Positions 1 through 12,443 of a DNA stretch of 64,000 nt are shown piece by piece. The position numbers and the translations under genes are program-made. Below the pieces are notes generated by a model. It was not told the DNA's origin. It saw only the letters and a program-made list of their open reading frames with translations, and searched no databases. How positions within the stretch are numbered: position 1 is the first letter of the stretch; each line of letters begins with the position of its first letter. Source of the stretch: Nageia nagi (Eukaryota > Pinophyta); NCBI GenBank assembly GCA_050084985.1, contig JBITNC010000001.1, positions 63,302,001-63,366,000 on the forward strand, read 5' to 3'.

Positions 1-1368
1 GTATTTATATGAGACCAAATTAATACAATATTTGGCTTTTGGAGTTTCTCCTTCATTTTTCCTTCCAATAATAGTGGCATTATGGGCACACTCCTCATTT
101 AGTTTAATTATTTGTTGGATTCCTATTAGTTGGGTGCTTATATTATTGTCTCCTTCAAAAAAAAATCTATCCTTTAATTTGTATAGGAAAAAAATTAATT
201 GATGGTGTAGCAAGGGGACTATAGTTTAAGAAACTTAATTCTCCAAGGCTATTGGTTGCTGCCAGAGGAGAAGAATTCGAATGCAAATTGCTATCTTCTA
301 GACGTGTGCATTCACTGGGGAGAGTAGTCTGAAGGATTTTTTGGCAGGTTTTGTGTTTGAAGGGAAAGCATGAGGGAGGCTGGATGAGGCAACATCGAAG
401 GTTGGAGGTGGTTTACACTGGATGGGAGGAGGGCATCGTGTGTGAATAGGCTGGCTTGTGGAGATGGTGGCTCGCGTTAGGCTAGGGACAAGCTGGTTGG
501 GCAGTGTTTACTCGAGGGGACGTTATAGCAATTGTTCACTATAAAACTAAAGGTTGAACACAAAGATATTTCCAAGCAAAATGTTTGACTTTACAAATTA
601 AATCATTTCCATTGTAAAAACTTCAATGGATTTGGTTAGGCGTGCACTCTACGCTCTTCAACGTTGGACGTTTGTTGGCTAGAACACGTAAGGCAGTTCG
701 TGACAGCGGGTTGGGAGAGTGTTTGCAAGGCTAGTGAATGGGCGCTAAAGAAGTGGAGTGGCAGGGTGGGGAGGCAAACATTGTATCAGCCAATGCAACT
801 TATAGTAGTAGGCAAACCAGATCTATTTTCCTTTACTAACGTCCTCATGGAATGCACTGGGAGTGATGTGGGGGTAAACAAATTTGGTAATTGGGTAGAG
901 TGATTGTGTTGGCTTGCTGAAGGAGCTCAGGCGCGATGCACATTGCTGCCTTAAGGAGTTGTCAAGCAAGAGGCAGATTCGGCAGTGCAAGATGAAAGTT
1001 TTGCTTACTACATACTCGGATACACACTACTCTCTCCTCTCTGCTAACACATAAACTGTGCGTAGTTCTTTTACAATTATTGCTCAAAAAACATAACTCT
1101 TATCTTCACTATATATCATATTTTCGGCAATCTCATTCATATTGGTTAGATTTTTACAATGTTTGGGAGGGAGGGAGAGATCAACATATCGTCTCCTCTC
1201 TTTTTAGATCCTTGAACACAGAATGTTTGTGTTTAAATTATCTCTAAATTATCTCCTTCTTCTTCACTTCTTTAGCATAATCATCCTTAGGCTATGGAAA
1301 ATAATCATAACTTCACTAGGCATATTGAGGAGAGAAGGAAGAGAATAAGTTTTGCTCTGATACCATAT
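1..1368 (-). mobile_element. Internal part of a copia-like element, cut by window edge
   Basis: Sequence leftwards of the primer site at 1354-1365 should be the internal region of a minus-strand LTR element. I recognise no gag or pol motif in it, and the 79-codon open frame at 664-903 on the plus strand resembles nothing known to me. The assignment rests only on the adjacent LTR and primer site. Confidence 0.4.
1354..1365 (-). other. Primer-binding site, tRNA-iMet type
   Basis: The minus strand reads TGGTATCAGAGC, the usual plant Ty1/copia primer site complementary to the 3' end of initiator tRNA-Met. It lies three bases inside the CTCCA end of the LTR at 1369-1575. Confidence 0.75.
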
Positions 1369-1575
1369 TGGAGAGAAACTTGAATTGATTCATTGTATTG
1401 ATATTAGCACAAATAAATATATAGAGTAGTCGAGAGTTACATTATTGTACAATAACTTACCATCTCCAATAAACCATAATATCAAAATATAAAACATTAG
1501 AATATATACTAATGTATTTATTAAATATGTAGATACCTTAAGTATTTATTATTAACTAATGTATTATTTCTAATA
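1369..1575 (-). repeat. Copia-like LTR (5' LTR, minus orientation)
   Basis: On the minus strand this runs from TATTAGAAATAATAC (a mutated TGTTAG start) to TTTCTCTCCA and is followed by ATA and the tRNA-iMet primer site. It interrupts the reverse transcriptase of the outer Ty3 element exactly after the VVMP residues, so it is a later insertion. The outer boundary is uncertain by a few bases. Confidence 0.6.
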
Positions 1576-1576
1576 A

Positions 1577-4324
1577 AAGCATGACCACCTAACAAAATGT
1601 GCCTCAAGGAGTAATAAATGTTATCTTATGTTTATCTTCCTTGTTAATCCTTATTTGATTATAGCTGGAAAAACCATCCATGAATGATAAAATCTCATGG
1701 TATGTTTTAGAATCTATAATCATATCAATATTAGGTAGAGGAAAGGCATCTTTTGGGCATGCCTTGTTAATATCTCTAAAATATGTGCAACATCTTATCT
1801 CACTATTAGGCTTGGCTACATGGGCAATGTTAGAAATATAGGGAGAATAATTAATAGGAACAATAAAACCAATAGTAAGATATTTTTTTATTTCATTCTT
1901 AATTACTAAAGCACATTAGGATGCATTTTCTTAGGTTTTTGTTGTATGAGTTTAGCATCATTATTGACAACTAAAGTATGAGTGAAAAAATCATAATCTA
2001 GACTAGGCATATCAAAATAAGACCAAGCAAACACATAAAAAAAACTTTTTCAATAGTAGGTGATACCTTTCCCTTTCTTCCAAGGTTAACCAAGCTCCTT
2101 TGGTGCATATTTGGTTCCAATATTTACTTTCATTATTTCTTCACTTAAGCAACATATTTTATTGCTAAGTTGAAGAGGCATCGATAATGCCTCCAATCCT
2201 GCATCTAAACTCAATCGTCAGAGATACAAAGAATGAAGTGGTACCACCCAACCCTTAGTAGCATCATCCTAAAAAGGACATGAAAACCTAACTTTTAAAT
2301 ACCTATCTACTTAGTGCTACTCGTAAATTTATGAAAAATGGAGAAGAAAAGGTTCAAATATCAATAAACAAACCTACAATAGCCTCATCATCTTTGCATA
2401 CCTCTTCTCCAAAATAAGCCTAATAACGTAACATCCATGTGGTTATTAACTTCTTTTAACTAGATTTTGGGAAATCACACGTAGTCCCCATCATCTCAAG
2501 AATACAATCATCATTTCAAAAAATATCCAATTGTACAAGAGCACTAAGTAGTAAAAATGGATCATCATAGTAAGATTGCAATTCCTCCCTTGGTTTATGC
2601 ATGATGGTATAATGTAGTCATTCGTAAAACATAAAATGATCTCCATATTGCTCTATAATCTCAATACTTTCAATAATATGGATGGAATACTCTACTTTAG
2701 ATGTTGATTCTTCAAATCTAATACCTGAGGTTCTCTTATGTTGATCATCATTTGGAATTGGTTCCACAATGCCTTGCTCATCCTTACCTAATCCTTTACC
2801 ACCATGCTAATATTTCTCCATATATTTACTAGCAAAAGTAGAATCAATACTATTAAAATGCATACTTACTTGACCTATCAAAGTTTTAGGAATTGATGAA
2901 TATTTTCCTCTTACTCTTGGTAAAGATTTCTAACATCCAGAATAGGGTCCATTGATTCTTCATGAAGGGGACAACATCATCTGGAATCATCCTCCTCTAA
3001 GCATCTTCATTGATCTTCAAACACAAACAAGGGTCATCACAGCTCCTTTAAGCTCTACCAAATATCTAAATACAAAATTTGATATATTCCTATGCTTACC
3101 TCTTGTGAAGTTACATCTTTGATAGGTCTTCCATACCTTCATCATCAACCAAATTATAAGGAATCCAAAATCTTTGAGTTAGTTGAGATAAATTTGTTGC
3201 ATTTTCCTTAGCATGAATTGTAACTATTTTACCTTTATACATGAATTTAATCAATTGATGGTGAGTGGAAGTTACAACCCTAATCTTATGAATCCAAGGC
3301 CTACCCATTAACAAATTATACTACAATTTTTATTGAAAAACATAAAAGTTTTTAATTAACATATTTACCTCCTACTTCACTATGCATATTAACATAACCA
3401 ATGCATTCTTTTTCAGTATTATCAAAGCCTTTAATACCAATAGTAGTTCTCCTCATACTTGCATAAATAGATGAAAAACATTTTTGTAATAAATCAATAG
3501 AGCAAACATTTACATTAGACCTTGTATCAATCAATGCTTTTTTTTAAGGAATAGCATTAATATTTATGTAGATATATAGGCCTAAGTTCTTTTTGATAAC
3601 ATATTCACTAGGCAACTCACTATCTTGAAAGAAAAGCATGTTACAAGTTAAATTCATATTAAGATTAGCAACTAATTTAGTAAATTTTGCAATAGGAATA
3701 TCATCACCTATCCTAGTCTTCTTTAATGCATCAAATAGTGTATTTCTATGGTATAAGTATAATTGTAAAAGATCAAAAATACTTATCTTGGTATGTATTA
3801 CCTTTAACTATTCCAAAAGTTGTTGCACACCTAGATTATGTGGAATCTCTCTTCTTTCAGTTGTTTTCAAGTGAACATCTCCTTTAGGCCTCCTTTGAGT
3901 GATGATGCATCATTCCATGTCAAAAATAACATTTGCATTGAGAAGTTTGCCTCTTTCAATCCCTTCCTCAAAATCATGCAAGCATTAGTTGTGTGACCTT
4001 TGACCTTATGATATTCACAAAAGGTCTCTTCATTGTACCAAATAGGCTTTTCATCATTGGGTCCCAATTCTCTTTGTGTATTAGGACCAATTAATCTCTT
4101 TTGTAAGCAATCTCTAAACATAATTATAAGAGCTATAGGTAACCTAATAGTTCTTCAAAAAATTTCCTTAGCTTGATTTTTTTGTTATCCCTTACTTTAA
4201 GGCTTTTCAATAGAATAAAATTCTTTGACTTCTTTTTTCTTATATCCTCCTTTTTTTCTCTTTAGAAGGATTTCCATATTTTAACTTTCCCATATCAACC
4301 AAACATTTTTTCTTTTGAACCAAT
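1577..4324 (-). mobile_element. Outer Ty3/gypsy element, gag end to reverse transcriptase (degenerate)
   Basis: Read on the minus strand from 4324 down, this contains the end of gag with a zinc-knuckle-like CEYHKVKGHTTNAC (about 3960-4030). The protease follows, starting at MIDTRSNVNVC near 3530, where the catalytic DTG has become DTR, then LMGRPWIHKIRVV near 3310. The linker is FAWSYFDMPSLDYD near 2030 and the RT has FPLPNIDMI and SFMDGFSSYNQIRINK (about 1640-1740). Many stops and frame changes make it non-functional. The RT stops at VVMP near 1580, where a copia-like LTR begins. The upstream half of gag lies at 20930-21580, displaced by a 16.6-kb insertion. Confidence 0.85.
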
Positions 4325-4329
4325 CTATG
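4325..4329. repeat. Target-site duplication CTATG, left copy
   Basis: CTATG directly precedes the TGTAGAC terminus of the inner Ty3 element and recurs at 20925-20929, directly after its other terminus. A perfect 5-bp duplication is expected for LTR retrotransposon insertion. Confidence 0.85.
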
Positions 4330-4940
4330 TGTAGACGAAAAATAATGCATAAATGATAAAACAAAGCACTATTTGTCTACAATGTAAAATTGAAGCATAT
4401 ATCATAAATATGGCATCAAATGAACATGATAATCAATGTACCTTCATTGCATTCACATCAACATGAAATAATATAGATCATATCCATAACACACCATAGA
4501 AAATGCATGTCACCAATAGCCTAGAATCACATCACTAGTTGTGTGGAAGAAGCGAATCTACAAATAGAATAAAAGATATATGATAGTGAGATAAAAGGTT
4601 TAAGAGATCTATGCAGAGGTGGTGTTACAAAATACCATTTTTGGTCGGATAGAATGATCTTGCATATTTTGATTTCTCTCTCTTGATATCTACTGATATC
4701 ATTTATATTGCCTTTGATATTCTTTTACAGCAATATATTGATCCTCTTTGATTCTTGGGATCATTATCCATTACATTGTTTACGGTGTCTTTCTTGATAT
4801 TTGAGCCTTTTTACATCATATAATGGCCATTACATTGATTACATTATCTTGGGTACATTTTACCCTTTTTTTACAATAAATCTCTTAATGTTATAAAATG
4901 AATTATTTAATAAATAATAATTCATTTTTAGGCATCTATA
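4330..4940 (-). repeat. Inner Ty3 element, 3' LTR
   Basis: This 611-bp repeat matches 20308-20924 along its length, from TGTAGACGAAAAATAATGC to TTTTTAGGCATCTATA on the plus strand. The last bases are CTATA where the other copy has CTACA, a single change in the terminal dinucleotide. The two LTRs differ by many scattered substitutions and small indels, so the insertion is old. Confidence 0.88.
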
Positions 4941-4961
4941 TTTTTCCCCTCTTTGGAGGTG
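4941..4961 (-). other. Polypurine tract of inner Ty3 element
   Basis: The minus strand reads CCAAAGAGGGGAAAAA immediately before the 3' LTR. This is where the plus-strand primer of an LTR retrotransposon is expected. Confidence 0.7.
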
Positions 4962-5510
4962 TGATTGAAGCAATGAAATTGCATATCCAAAGAAGAAGTA
5001 TATAAGAAAATTTGAGAAATTTGAATTCTCTATCCAACAATGCCATTTGATGATGATGAGGGTCCTTTGTTGCCTCCTTTTGACTTGGTTCCCCAAAAAA
5101 GATCCTTGAGTGGTGTAGCCAAGACAAATCTAAAGAATTGTATTCTTTTCCCTTTGCAATATTTTTGCCATGGAAGGAACTCTGCTACAAAATAGTCTTA
5201 TGGCCCCATGTTCAATCTTCAAAATAGAAGAGGTTATTTTTTCCCTTACACTTTTCAACCATGAATTTTTCTATTACATCATTTCTCATATTCAGAAATT
5301 TGATGGACTTATGTACATACCTTGATACATAAGAGGTCACTTGATTTAAGCTTTATTATCATTGAAAAGCATGTTGTTGATGGCATATGAATAGTATAGC
5401 ATGTTGCTAACAATGTAGAGTTTGCATCAATTTCTTTCCTTCTTTTGATGTAAACACTTGCAAAAGGTGTTAGATATATCATGCATAAAAATATTTTAGA
5501 TACATAATGA

Positions 5511-5820
5511 GTTGCATCATCCATTGATGATGAGTCAATATCAGCAATCTATTTATGGTTGCATCTCTGGTTTAACTTTTAAATGAGTGAACTCTCACTA
5601 GTTGTATCGATGGCTATCAATGATCATACATTTTATGTATATGACCCTAAGACATTATATTTGGTATGATTCAAAGCAAAAACCATATGGATACATAGCA
5701 ATGTTGTATCATCCATTGAGGGTGAATCAATATCCATATCTTGCTTACAATTGTATTATCGGTTTGTCTTTTAAGTGAGTGAACTCTCATTAGCCATATC
5801 GAATGCCATTGGTGACCTAA
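5511..5820. repeat. Diverged tandem duplication, period about 192 bp
   Basis: A block starting GTTGCATCATCCATTGA at 5511 recurs as GTTGTATCATCCATTGA at 5703. It is followed in both copies by GAGTGAACTCTCA(C/T)TAG and a TATCGATGG/TATCGAATG motif. It lies between integrase and 3' LTR of the inner Ty3 element. Confidence 0.7.
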
Positions 5821-5831
5821 GGTTTATTTGT

Positions 5832-5860
5832 CCATGATTCGTAGATATTATATTGTCATC

Positions 5861-5893
<33 letters not shown>

Positions 5894-5926
5894 CAATGAT
5901 GACAATATAATGTCTATGGACCATGG
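5832..5926. repeat. TA microsatellite between 30-bp inverted repeats
   Basis: The left arm 5832-5861 and right arm 5897-5926 are inverted copies with a few mismatches (inner 15 bases TATATTGTCATCA type). They enclose an alternating TA tract. Transcribed or single-stranded, this would form one long hairpin. Confidence 0.8.
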
Positions 5927-6079
5927 AAAATATATGTAGTTGGCGATGTGTTCATAGTAAATGCATGTTGTTAGTTGTGTGGAAATAATTAAAGAAATTA
6001 CATAAATAAAAGTAAACAATAAAATACATGTACCTTGCACTAAATATTTATTGTGTTACAAGGTACGAGGTTATGATAT

Positions 6080-6420
6080 TCTCTATCAAGAATTCAATAT
6101 CTTATCTTGCGTAACTAATTTTATTAGAATGGCTTCAACCCATTTCGTAGTAAATTATGTAGCTATGATAATGAATCTATGACCTTTCCTTGAATGTGGA
6201 TTGATAAGTTTGATCAAATATATGCCCCATATTGCAAACAACCAAGGTAAAACTATGGAATTCAACTCTTGAGTTAGTTGTTTCTCCAAATTTGCATGCT
6301 TTTGACATTATAGATAGGATCTAACATAATTTTTGCAGTCCTTCTCTATTGTAAGCCAATAGTACTCGATTCATAAAAGCTAAGTGTATAATGATTTTGC
6401 ATGAAAATATTCTCCACACA
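6080..6420 (-). pseudogene. Integrase of inner Ty3 element (broken)
   Basis: Minus-strand translation gives YYWLTIEKDCKNYVRSYL then CQKHAN, the zinc-binding HHCC end of Ty3 integrases. It continues LPWLFAIWGIYLIKLINP and GHRFIIIAT then TKWVEA, the catalytic core start. The first catalytic Asp (WGID) is Tyr here and stops interrupt the frame. Confidence 0.82.
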
Positions 6421-6589
6421 AACCATCATGTGTTTGTTCTAATTTTTTTTTTTTCATGTTATGTTAGACATCTCAACAAAGATCCATCAAATGACCTTCT
6501 ATATAACACTTCACTAATAATCAAATACTTAATAGTTTTCCTCTTTAATCTAACTTTTTCATTTCTATCAAAATTTATTGGAATTGTTT

Positions 6590-8857
6590 GATCTTTAAAT
6601 AATTGTAAATGTAAACATTTCATTACTAAGGATCACTCTCTATATCAAGATGGCATTTATGTACTTCATCTCTATGATCAAGGTGAGAAGGTGTACCAAT
6701 CTTTCAAATCTTGAGGATGGTTTCTTCATTTCTATCTCAATAAGTGTAATGAAGTTGCACTTGCCATTTCATTGCATACCTATTATTGGTCCTTGGAATG
6801 TTTTGAATATTGTACCTATGAAACTCATCAAGTAACTCAAAAATCATTATCTTATATGGTTTTAAATTTTCATCCTTTGTATTATATGTATCATTAACTT
6901 GATTTACCATGAGCTATGAATCATCATAAATCTTTAAATCTTTTATTTTCAATAGTATAGTTTCTTTTAATCCCAAAATCAAAGCTTCATACTCTACCAT
7001 ATTATAGTGCACTCAAATCCAAGTTTATAAGCCATAGGAATTACCTTATTTGTAGGAGACACAAAACAATACCTACCACTTCTCTATAAGAATACTTAGA
7101 TCCATTCGAAATATAGGGTCAAGGTTGTTGTTTCATCTTCCATGTAGAACATGAACTCATTTGGGATTGTCATGTCATTACTATCATATCATTTACGACC
7201 TTCTTTCAATATTATGCATCGTTGATGACATGAATCATCATCATAATCATTTGGGGACTCTTCATATACTATTGTTCCATCATTATGAGGGAAATATTTG
7301 CTATGTCATGGATTTTTTCTTTACCACATTATGTCAAATTCTTAATAACATCAACCACTTAGCTACTCTTTAGATAAATTTTCTTTTGCTACAAGATATT
7401 TTAGTAGGTTAATGGGCTAACAACATATGTAATGCATATAAAAGATAATGCCTCAATTTTTTTGTAGCAAAAACAATACCAAATAAATTTTTTCCATATG
7501 TGTATATTTAGTTTCATAATTAACAAGAGTTTTGCTATGGTAGGAGATTGCCCTTTCTTTATTCTCATCATCTTTTTGACATAACATTTCCCCCAAGGCA
7601 TACAATGTGGTTGATACATAAAGATAAGTAGGCATTGTAAAATCCATAGGCACTAGAATGTGAGGATTTAACAAGTATTATTTTATATCTTCAAATCTTT
7701 TTGATATTTTTCATCCCACACAAACTTTACATCCTTTTTCAACAAATAAATAAATAGCCTACATTTATCTTCAAATTTGAAAATGAATCTTCTTACAAAA
7801 TTTATCTTTCCTTGAAAATCCTTAGTTTCTTGAGGTTCCTTGGGGTTGGCATGCTTATTATGGCTTTTACCTTTTAGGATCTACTTCAATACCCCTTTTT
7901 GAAACCATGAATCTAAGCAATTTTCCTAAAGTGACACCAAAAGCATACTTTTGAGGTTTGATTCAAAATTATACTTTTGTAGGATTTAAAATACCTCTTT
8001 AAGGAGCTCTACATGGTCTTGGCCTTGCTTTTATTTGACTAAGATATCATTAACATGCACTTTTATTAATTTATGAATATGCTCATGGAACATGGACACC
8101 AAAACCCTTTGATAAGTAGCACCTACATTTTTTAATCCAAAAGTCATAACCTTCCAACAAAAATTTTCCCATGGTGTAGTAAAAGGAGTCAATTGTTGAT
8201 CATACAGATTGATTAGTATTTGGTTATATCTTAAAATCCATCCATAAAAGATACAGTATCATGACCAGCAATACTAGCCACAATCATATCAATATTAGGT
8301 AATAGAAAATCATCTTTTAGATAAGATTATTGATAATACAAAAATCAATAAAAACCATTATTTCTCTAGTAGGTTTTATAACAAGAATAATGTTAGCCAT
8401 CTATTCTAATAATCAATTGGTTTAATGAATCTAGCATTCAAATATTTCTATATCCCTTTCTTGACTAATAATTCCTTGGAAGGATGCATCTTTCTTGATT
8501 TTTTTTTAATTGGTTTAGCTCCATTTTTAAGTGGTAAATTATGCATAACAAGAGAAATATTTAAACTAGGCATATTATGCATAAGATGAAGTAAAAATAT
8601 TTCGATTTTCAATAAATTTATTTTTGTACCTTTCTTGTTGAGATGTAGGAAGGGTTGCTCCAACTTTGACCAACTTTTGCTCATCACTTGTCCCAATATT
8701 GATGTCTATTAGATCTTTTGTTGAGAATGTTAATTCATCCTTTTTCTATAACAATGAAAGAAGCTCTTGTAATCCCTATATCTCACTTGTATCATATCAT
8801 GCTAAACCTAAAACACTTCATTAAAATTCACCTTTTTTCTAAAATATCCATACTCAT
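6590..8857 (-). pseudogene. Reverse transcriptase and RNase H of inner Ty3 element (broken)
   Basis: From 8696 down the minus strand reads PLKNGAKPIKKKSRKMHPS (RT lead-in), then IDFCIINNLI and FLLPNIDMIVASIAGHD with SFMDGF (about 8200-8400). HVNDILVK near 8050 stands where YVDDxLVK is expected. RNase H follows with ALGEMLCQKDDENKERAISY and YETKYTHMEKIYLVL (7453-7674). Several frames and stops alternate. The 5' edge of this segment is the TTGAG target of the copia element. Confidence 0.85.
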
Positions 8858-8861
8858 TGAG
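8857..8861. repeat. Target-site duplication TTGAG, left copy
   Basis: TTGAG directly precedes TGTTGGAAT at 8862 and recurs at 17659-17663 directly after the other LTR. Joining across it continues the minus-strand pol reading of the interrupted Ty3 element (..LNEYGYFRKKGEF). Confidence 0.9.
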
Positions 8862-9356
8862 TGTTGGAATTTATAATGCATTATTGTAAAGGTTTGTATT
8901 AAATCTTCTATGTAAGTTCACTAATACTTAAGGGTATTATTTGATACCTTAAGTATTTAAATGAATATAATAATGTAATTTGTCCTACACTCCATGTCAT
9001 GAGCATGCCCCTTGGGTAAAAGGATGTGCATGTCATGCTTTTGTACATTGGATAAAAGGGTGATCTAAAGAGGGATTTTGATCTATTAATAGAAGGCTCC
9101 CTCTTTGTGATTATACACCAATTTTTAGAGTAAATTTATGCTATATGATAGAAGTGTAGGAGTTGAGATTAAGAGGATTGTAAGAGAGTTGTATTTATGA
9201 TTGAAGTAAAGATCTAGTTAGTGGATGTACTCCTAGTTGGAGGAACCACTTACATATTGTGTTGTGAGATTGCTTTGTGAATTTGTTAGATGTGAATTGA
9301 GAGCTTTCATGTGATCTTGTTGATTAGGAATTATCTTGTTAGTGTTAGTTCTTTCA
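8862..9356 (+). repeat. Copia element 5' LTR
   Basis: It begins TGTTGGAATTTATAATGC and ends TTAGTTCTTTCA, 495 bp. A TATTAATAGAAGG stretch near 9090 aligns with TATAAATAGAAGG in the 3' copy and is the likely TATA element. Confidence 0.92.
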
Positions 9357-9359
9357 AAT

Positions 9360-9371
9360 TGGTATCAATGC
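9360..9371 (+). other. Copia element primer-binding site
   Basis: TGGTATCAATGC lies three bases after the 5' LTR. It differs at two positions from the standard tRNA-iMet site TGGTATCAGAGC. Confidence 0.8.
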
Positions 9372-12300
9372 TCCTTGGAGGCTTCTCTTCAGATCCTTGG
9401 TGTTAAAACTCTTCTTCTACAACTTGGTGATTTTCATTCTTATTCTACACCTCATCTTTCATTTCATTGTTGAGGTAAAAATAAAATAAGGTATAAATTC
9501 CTTCCCTCTTAGTTATTTTTTATTATTGCATCATGTTACTAACATTTTATTTGTTACATGTTAGTTCTTTTGAGCATAATATGGCTAACAAAATTGCAAA
9601 AAAAAAATAGTTTATGCTAACCTCCTATGATTACTTGCAATTTTTTAGTTGCTACAATTTTTTTTAGAAGGGGTTATTATATAGTATTTGTGTAATATTA
9701 CAAAGGTAGTACTACTTTGTAACATTACAAAATATGTTTAAAAAAATAATAATAATTAAGAAGTATGATGCATTTTTTTTTGTTTCTACCATCTTTTTTA
9801 ATAATAAGAGGGGAGAGCTTAGTGAACAAATTGCAATATTTCACAAATTATTCACAAGAAGGGAATATTTGTAGCAAAACAAAATATATAAGAAAAATAT
9901 GATTTTATTTAATAAAAATTCTTGGAACAAGGCTTTGTTTTTTTTTTTTTATGCAGCATTTTCTTAATCCTCGTTAGCATGTCCCTAGTGGCTATTAGCC
10001 ACCTCTTTCCCCTCCACTTCACCTATAGGTTGTTGAGCCCCTCCTATGTATTTTTTGTTATTTTAGATAGAACCTTTTTTAATTTGTAATCTTCATCTCC
10101 ATGTCCTTAGTGGCTATTAGCCACCTCTTGGCCCTCCACTCCACCTATAGGCTACTCCATGGAATCTGAGCCCCTCCTTCTATGCATTTTTTGACAAGAC
10201 CCCATGACCTCATGCGCGCATAGTAAAACAACCCATTAACTAGGCCCCTACAAACACTGACCTCTATCTCCTTGCCCCTCCTTGGCAATGACCTAACCCC
10301 ATGTAGGCTAGTCCTATGTCATGCATGTCCTCCTTTGTACCTTAGCACTTCTCTCACATCTAGAGAAGGTTTGTTTAGGGGATGGAAATCAATCTTGGCC
10401 TATTTCGATTACCTATCACCTAAGTAGGAGGGCTCCTATTTAATGCACCCTCTCCTCTATCACAGTTGACCTCTACTCACCCTCTCCTATTTGTGACCTG
10501 TGCATTTTTTTAAAGTTGGATCTCCTCCTCTACCATGGTTCAACCTGATCCGGTAGACTACAAACCACATGCTGCTTCTAGCCTAACTCCATATTGCTCA
10601 ATAAAACATAAAGCTTTCTCTAAAAAGGAGGGACTTCCATCAAATCTTCCAATGTAAGCAGGATCAACCAACCAACAACCAAAGACTTCACTGGCCTATT
10701 TTCCCTCCATAATTCTACTTGTCTCCTCCATCGATCTGGTCAAGTGGCTCGCATGACCTACTCCACACACTACACCTCCCTCTCCTATCATAGCCCTCTA
10801 CATGATCCCCCCTCTCATTTTTGCAATTTTTTCTTTTTTTTCACTTATTTTCTTTCTGCCTACCTACAATAAATTCTTGGTAGGTGACCGTATGCTTTAA
10901 ATTTTTTTAGGTTGCTCTCATAAATATTTTTTGTCTCCCTTGACAAGTAAACTTAGAGCATTAATGAATTTTTTGAAGTGGCATAGAGAATAAGGAAAAA
11001 TTTATGATAACTTATTAATTTTTTACCTTGTCCACTTGGAGAAGATCTTAAGAAAAGTTCTAAAAGATTTATTTTTAAGAGAACCTTTTTTTACTTAGAT
11101 ATTGTTCTTAAGTAAAAATAAGAAGATATATTTCTACGTAAAAAAAAAAAAAAAATTGGTCAATATTCATTAACAATTTTTTAATAACAATTCCTTTTAC
11201 CTTTGTTTAATTAGGTAAAAAGGGTAATCATAGCATTATTATTAGTAATAATAGAGGAATTTATACTCAATTTTAAAATCTTCTTCATCATTCAAAATTG
11301 CAAATAATTAGAAGATAATTTTGTTTCAGCATACAAATATTTTTTTATCTAAAGTAAAGCTAGTATGTTATCTCTAGGGGATAATTTTGAAGTAAAAGAT
11401 GGGGAAATTGTATAAATCTTTTACTTAAATTTTTAGTACATGCTTCTTACTTAATTTATTAAAATAATGCATGCTTACTTAATTTTTTAAAAGCTATGTA
11501 AATAATGCATTTTTTTTAATGCTTAAAGCTTAATTTTTTAAATGTCATGCTCAAGGACTTAAATTTTTAAGTTAATGCTTAGGACTTAAAAATTTTTAAG
11601 ATGCATGCTTATATTTTAAGAATGCATGTTGAGAATTTTTATGCAAAGTATGGAATGGACTTGTGCAAAATAAATGATGATGTAAAGATATCCTTTAATG
11701 GTTGGTAAACAAAACCCATTGGACACTTAAGTTTCAAATTTTTTGTATGGATGATGTTTTACTTATACTTTTTTACTTCATGTTTCAAATTTTGATTTAT
11801 TTGCTTATACAAACAAAAATAAAAATATTTATATGAGCAACTCCTTAAAATGAACACATCCGCATATACATTTTGCAACATGACTTATTTGGGGAGCCAT
11901 GAGGTGAGGATAGGTGAACTGGAGCCTTTAAGTTCAATTATCTAAATGGTAAAAAGTTTGTACTTTGTAATTTCCTCTAAGTTCTCTGTTGGTTTGGACA
12001 TAACTCTATTAGATGGATAGGCATGTGTGTAGTGATACCACATATTTGCACATCCATTTAGGGATTATCCTGATAACCTAGGAAGATAACTTGAAACCTA
12101 ATCAAGATTAATAATTTGGTACATCCAATAAATATCAAAATCTTAAAAAATAGCTAGTACTTATTGTGAGAGTATATTGCTACCCAAGGGAAATTGGTTA
12201 AAGATTGGTAAGATTGAGCTCCTCTTGTGTGGGCATCCAAGTGAAGGCCTAAGTTTAAACAAGCAAACAAACCTCAATAATGACACTCTACATCTACAGT

Positions 12301-12443
12301 TCTTGAAATGAGAAATGTATTTGAATACATGGGTTATTATTTGAATTGTAAAACATTTGCACTTGTGAAATCAAATCAAGCATATTTTTAATGTTAAAAA
12401 TAACATGTATTATTTACTTGGTTAAAATTTAACATTTAATATT
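9372..12443 (+). other. Long non-coding leader of the copia element
   Basis: About 3.1 kb without a coding frame that I recognise. The part 9960-10800 is C/T-rich and unlike the AT-rich remainder. Within it, a block beginning CATGTCCCTAGTGGCTATTA at 9978 recurs at 10100. Both copies carry the near-perfect hairpin GTGGCTA-T-TAGCCAC and end in GAGCCCCTCCT. The segment could be an insertion or captured sequence. Confidence 0.55.

Noticed and set aside
664-903. 79-codon open frame at the left end
   Set aside because: No domain and it lies in the presumed internal region of an LTR element on the opposite strand.
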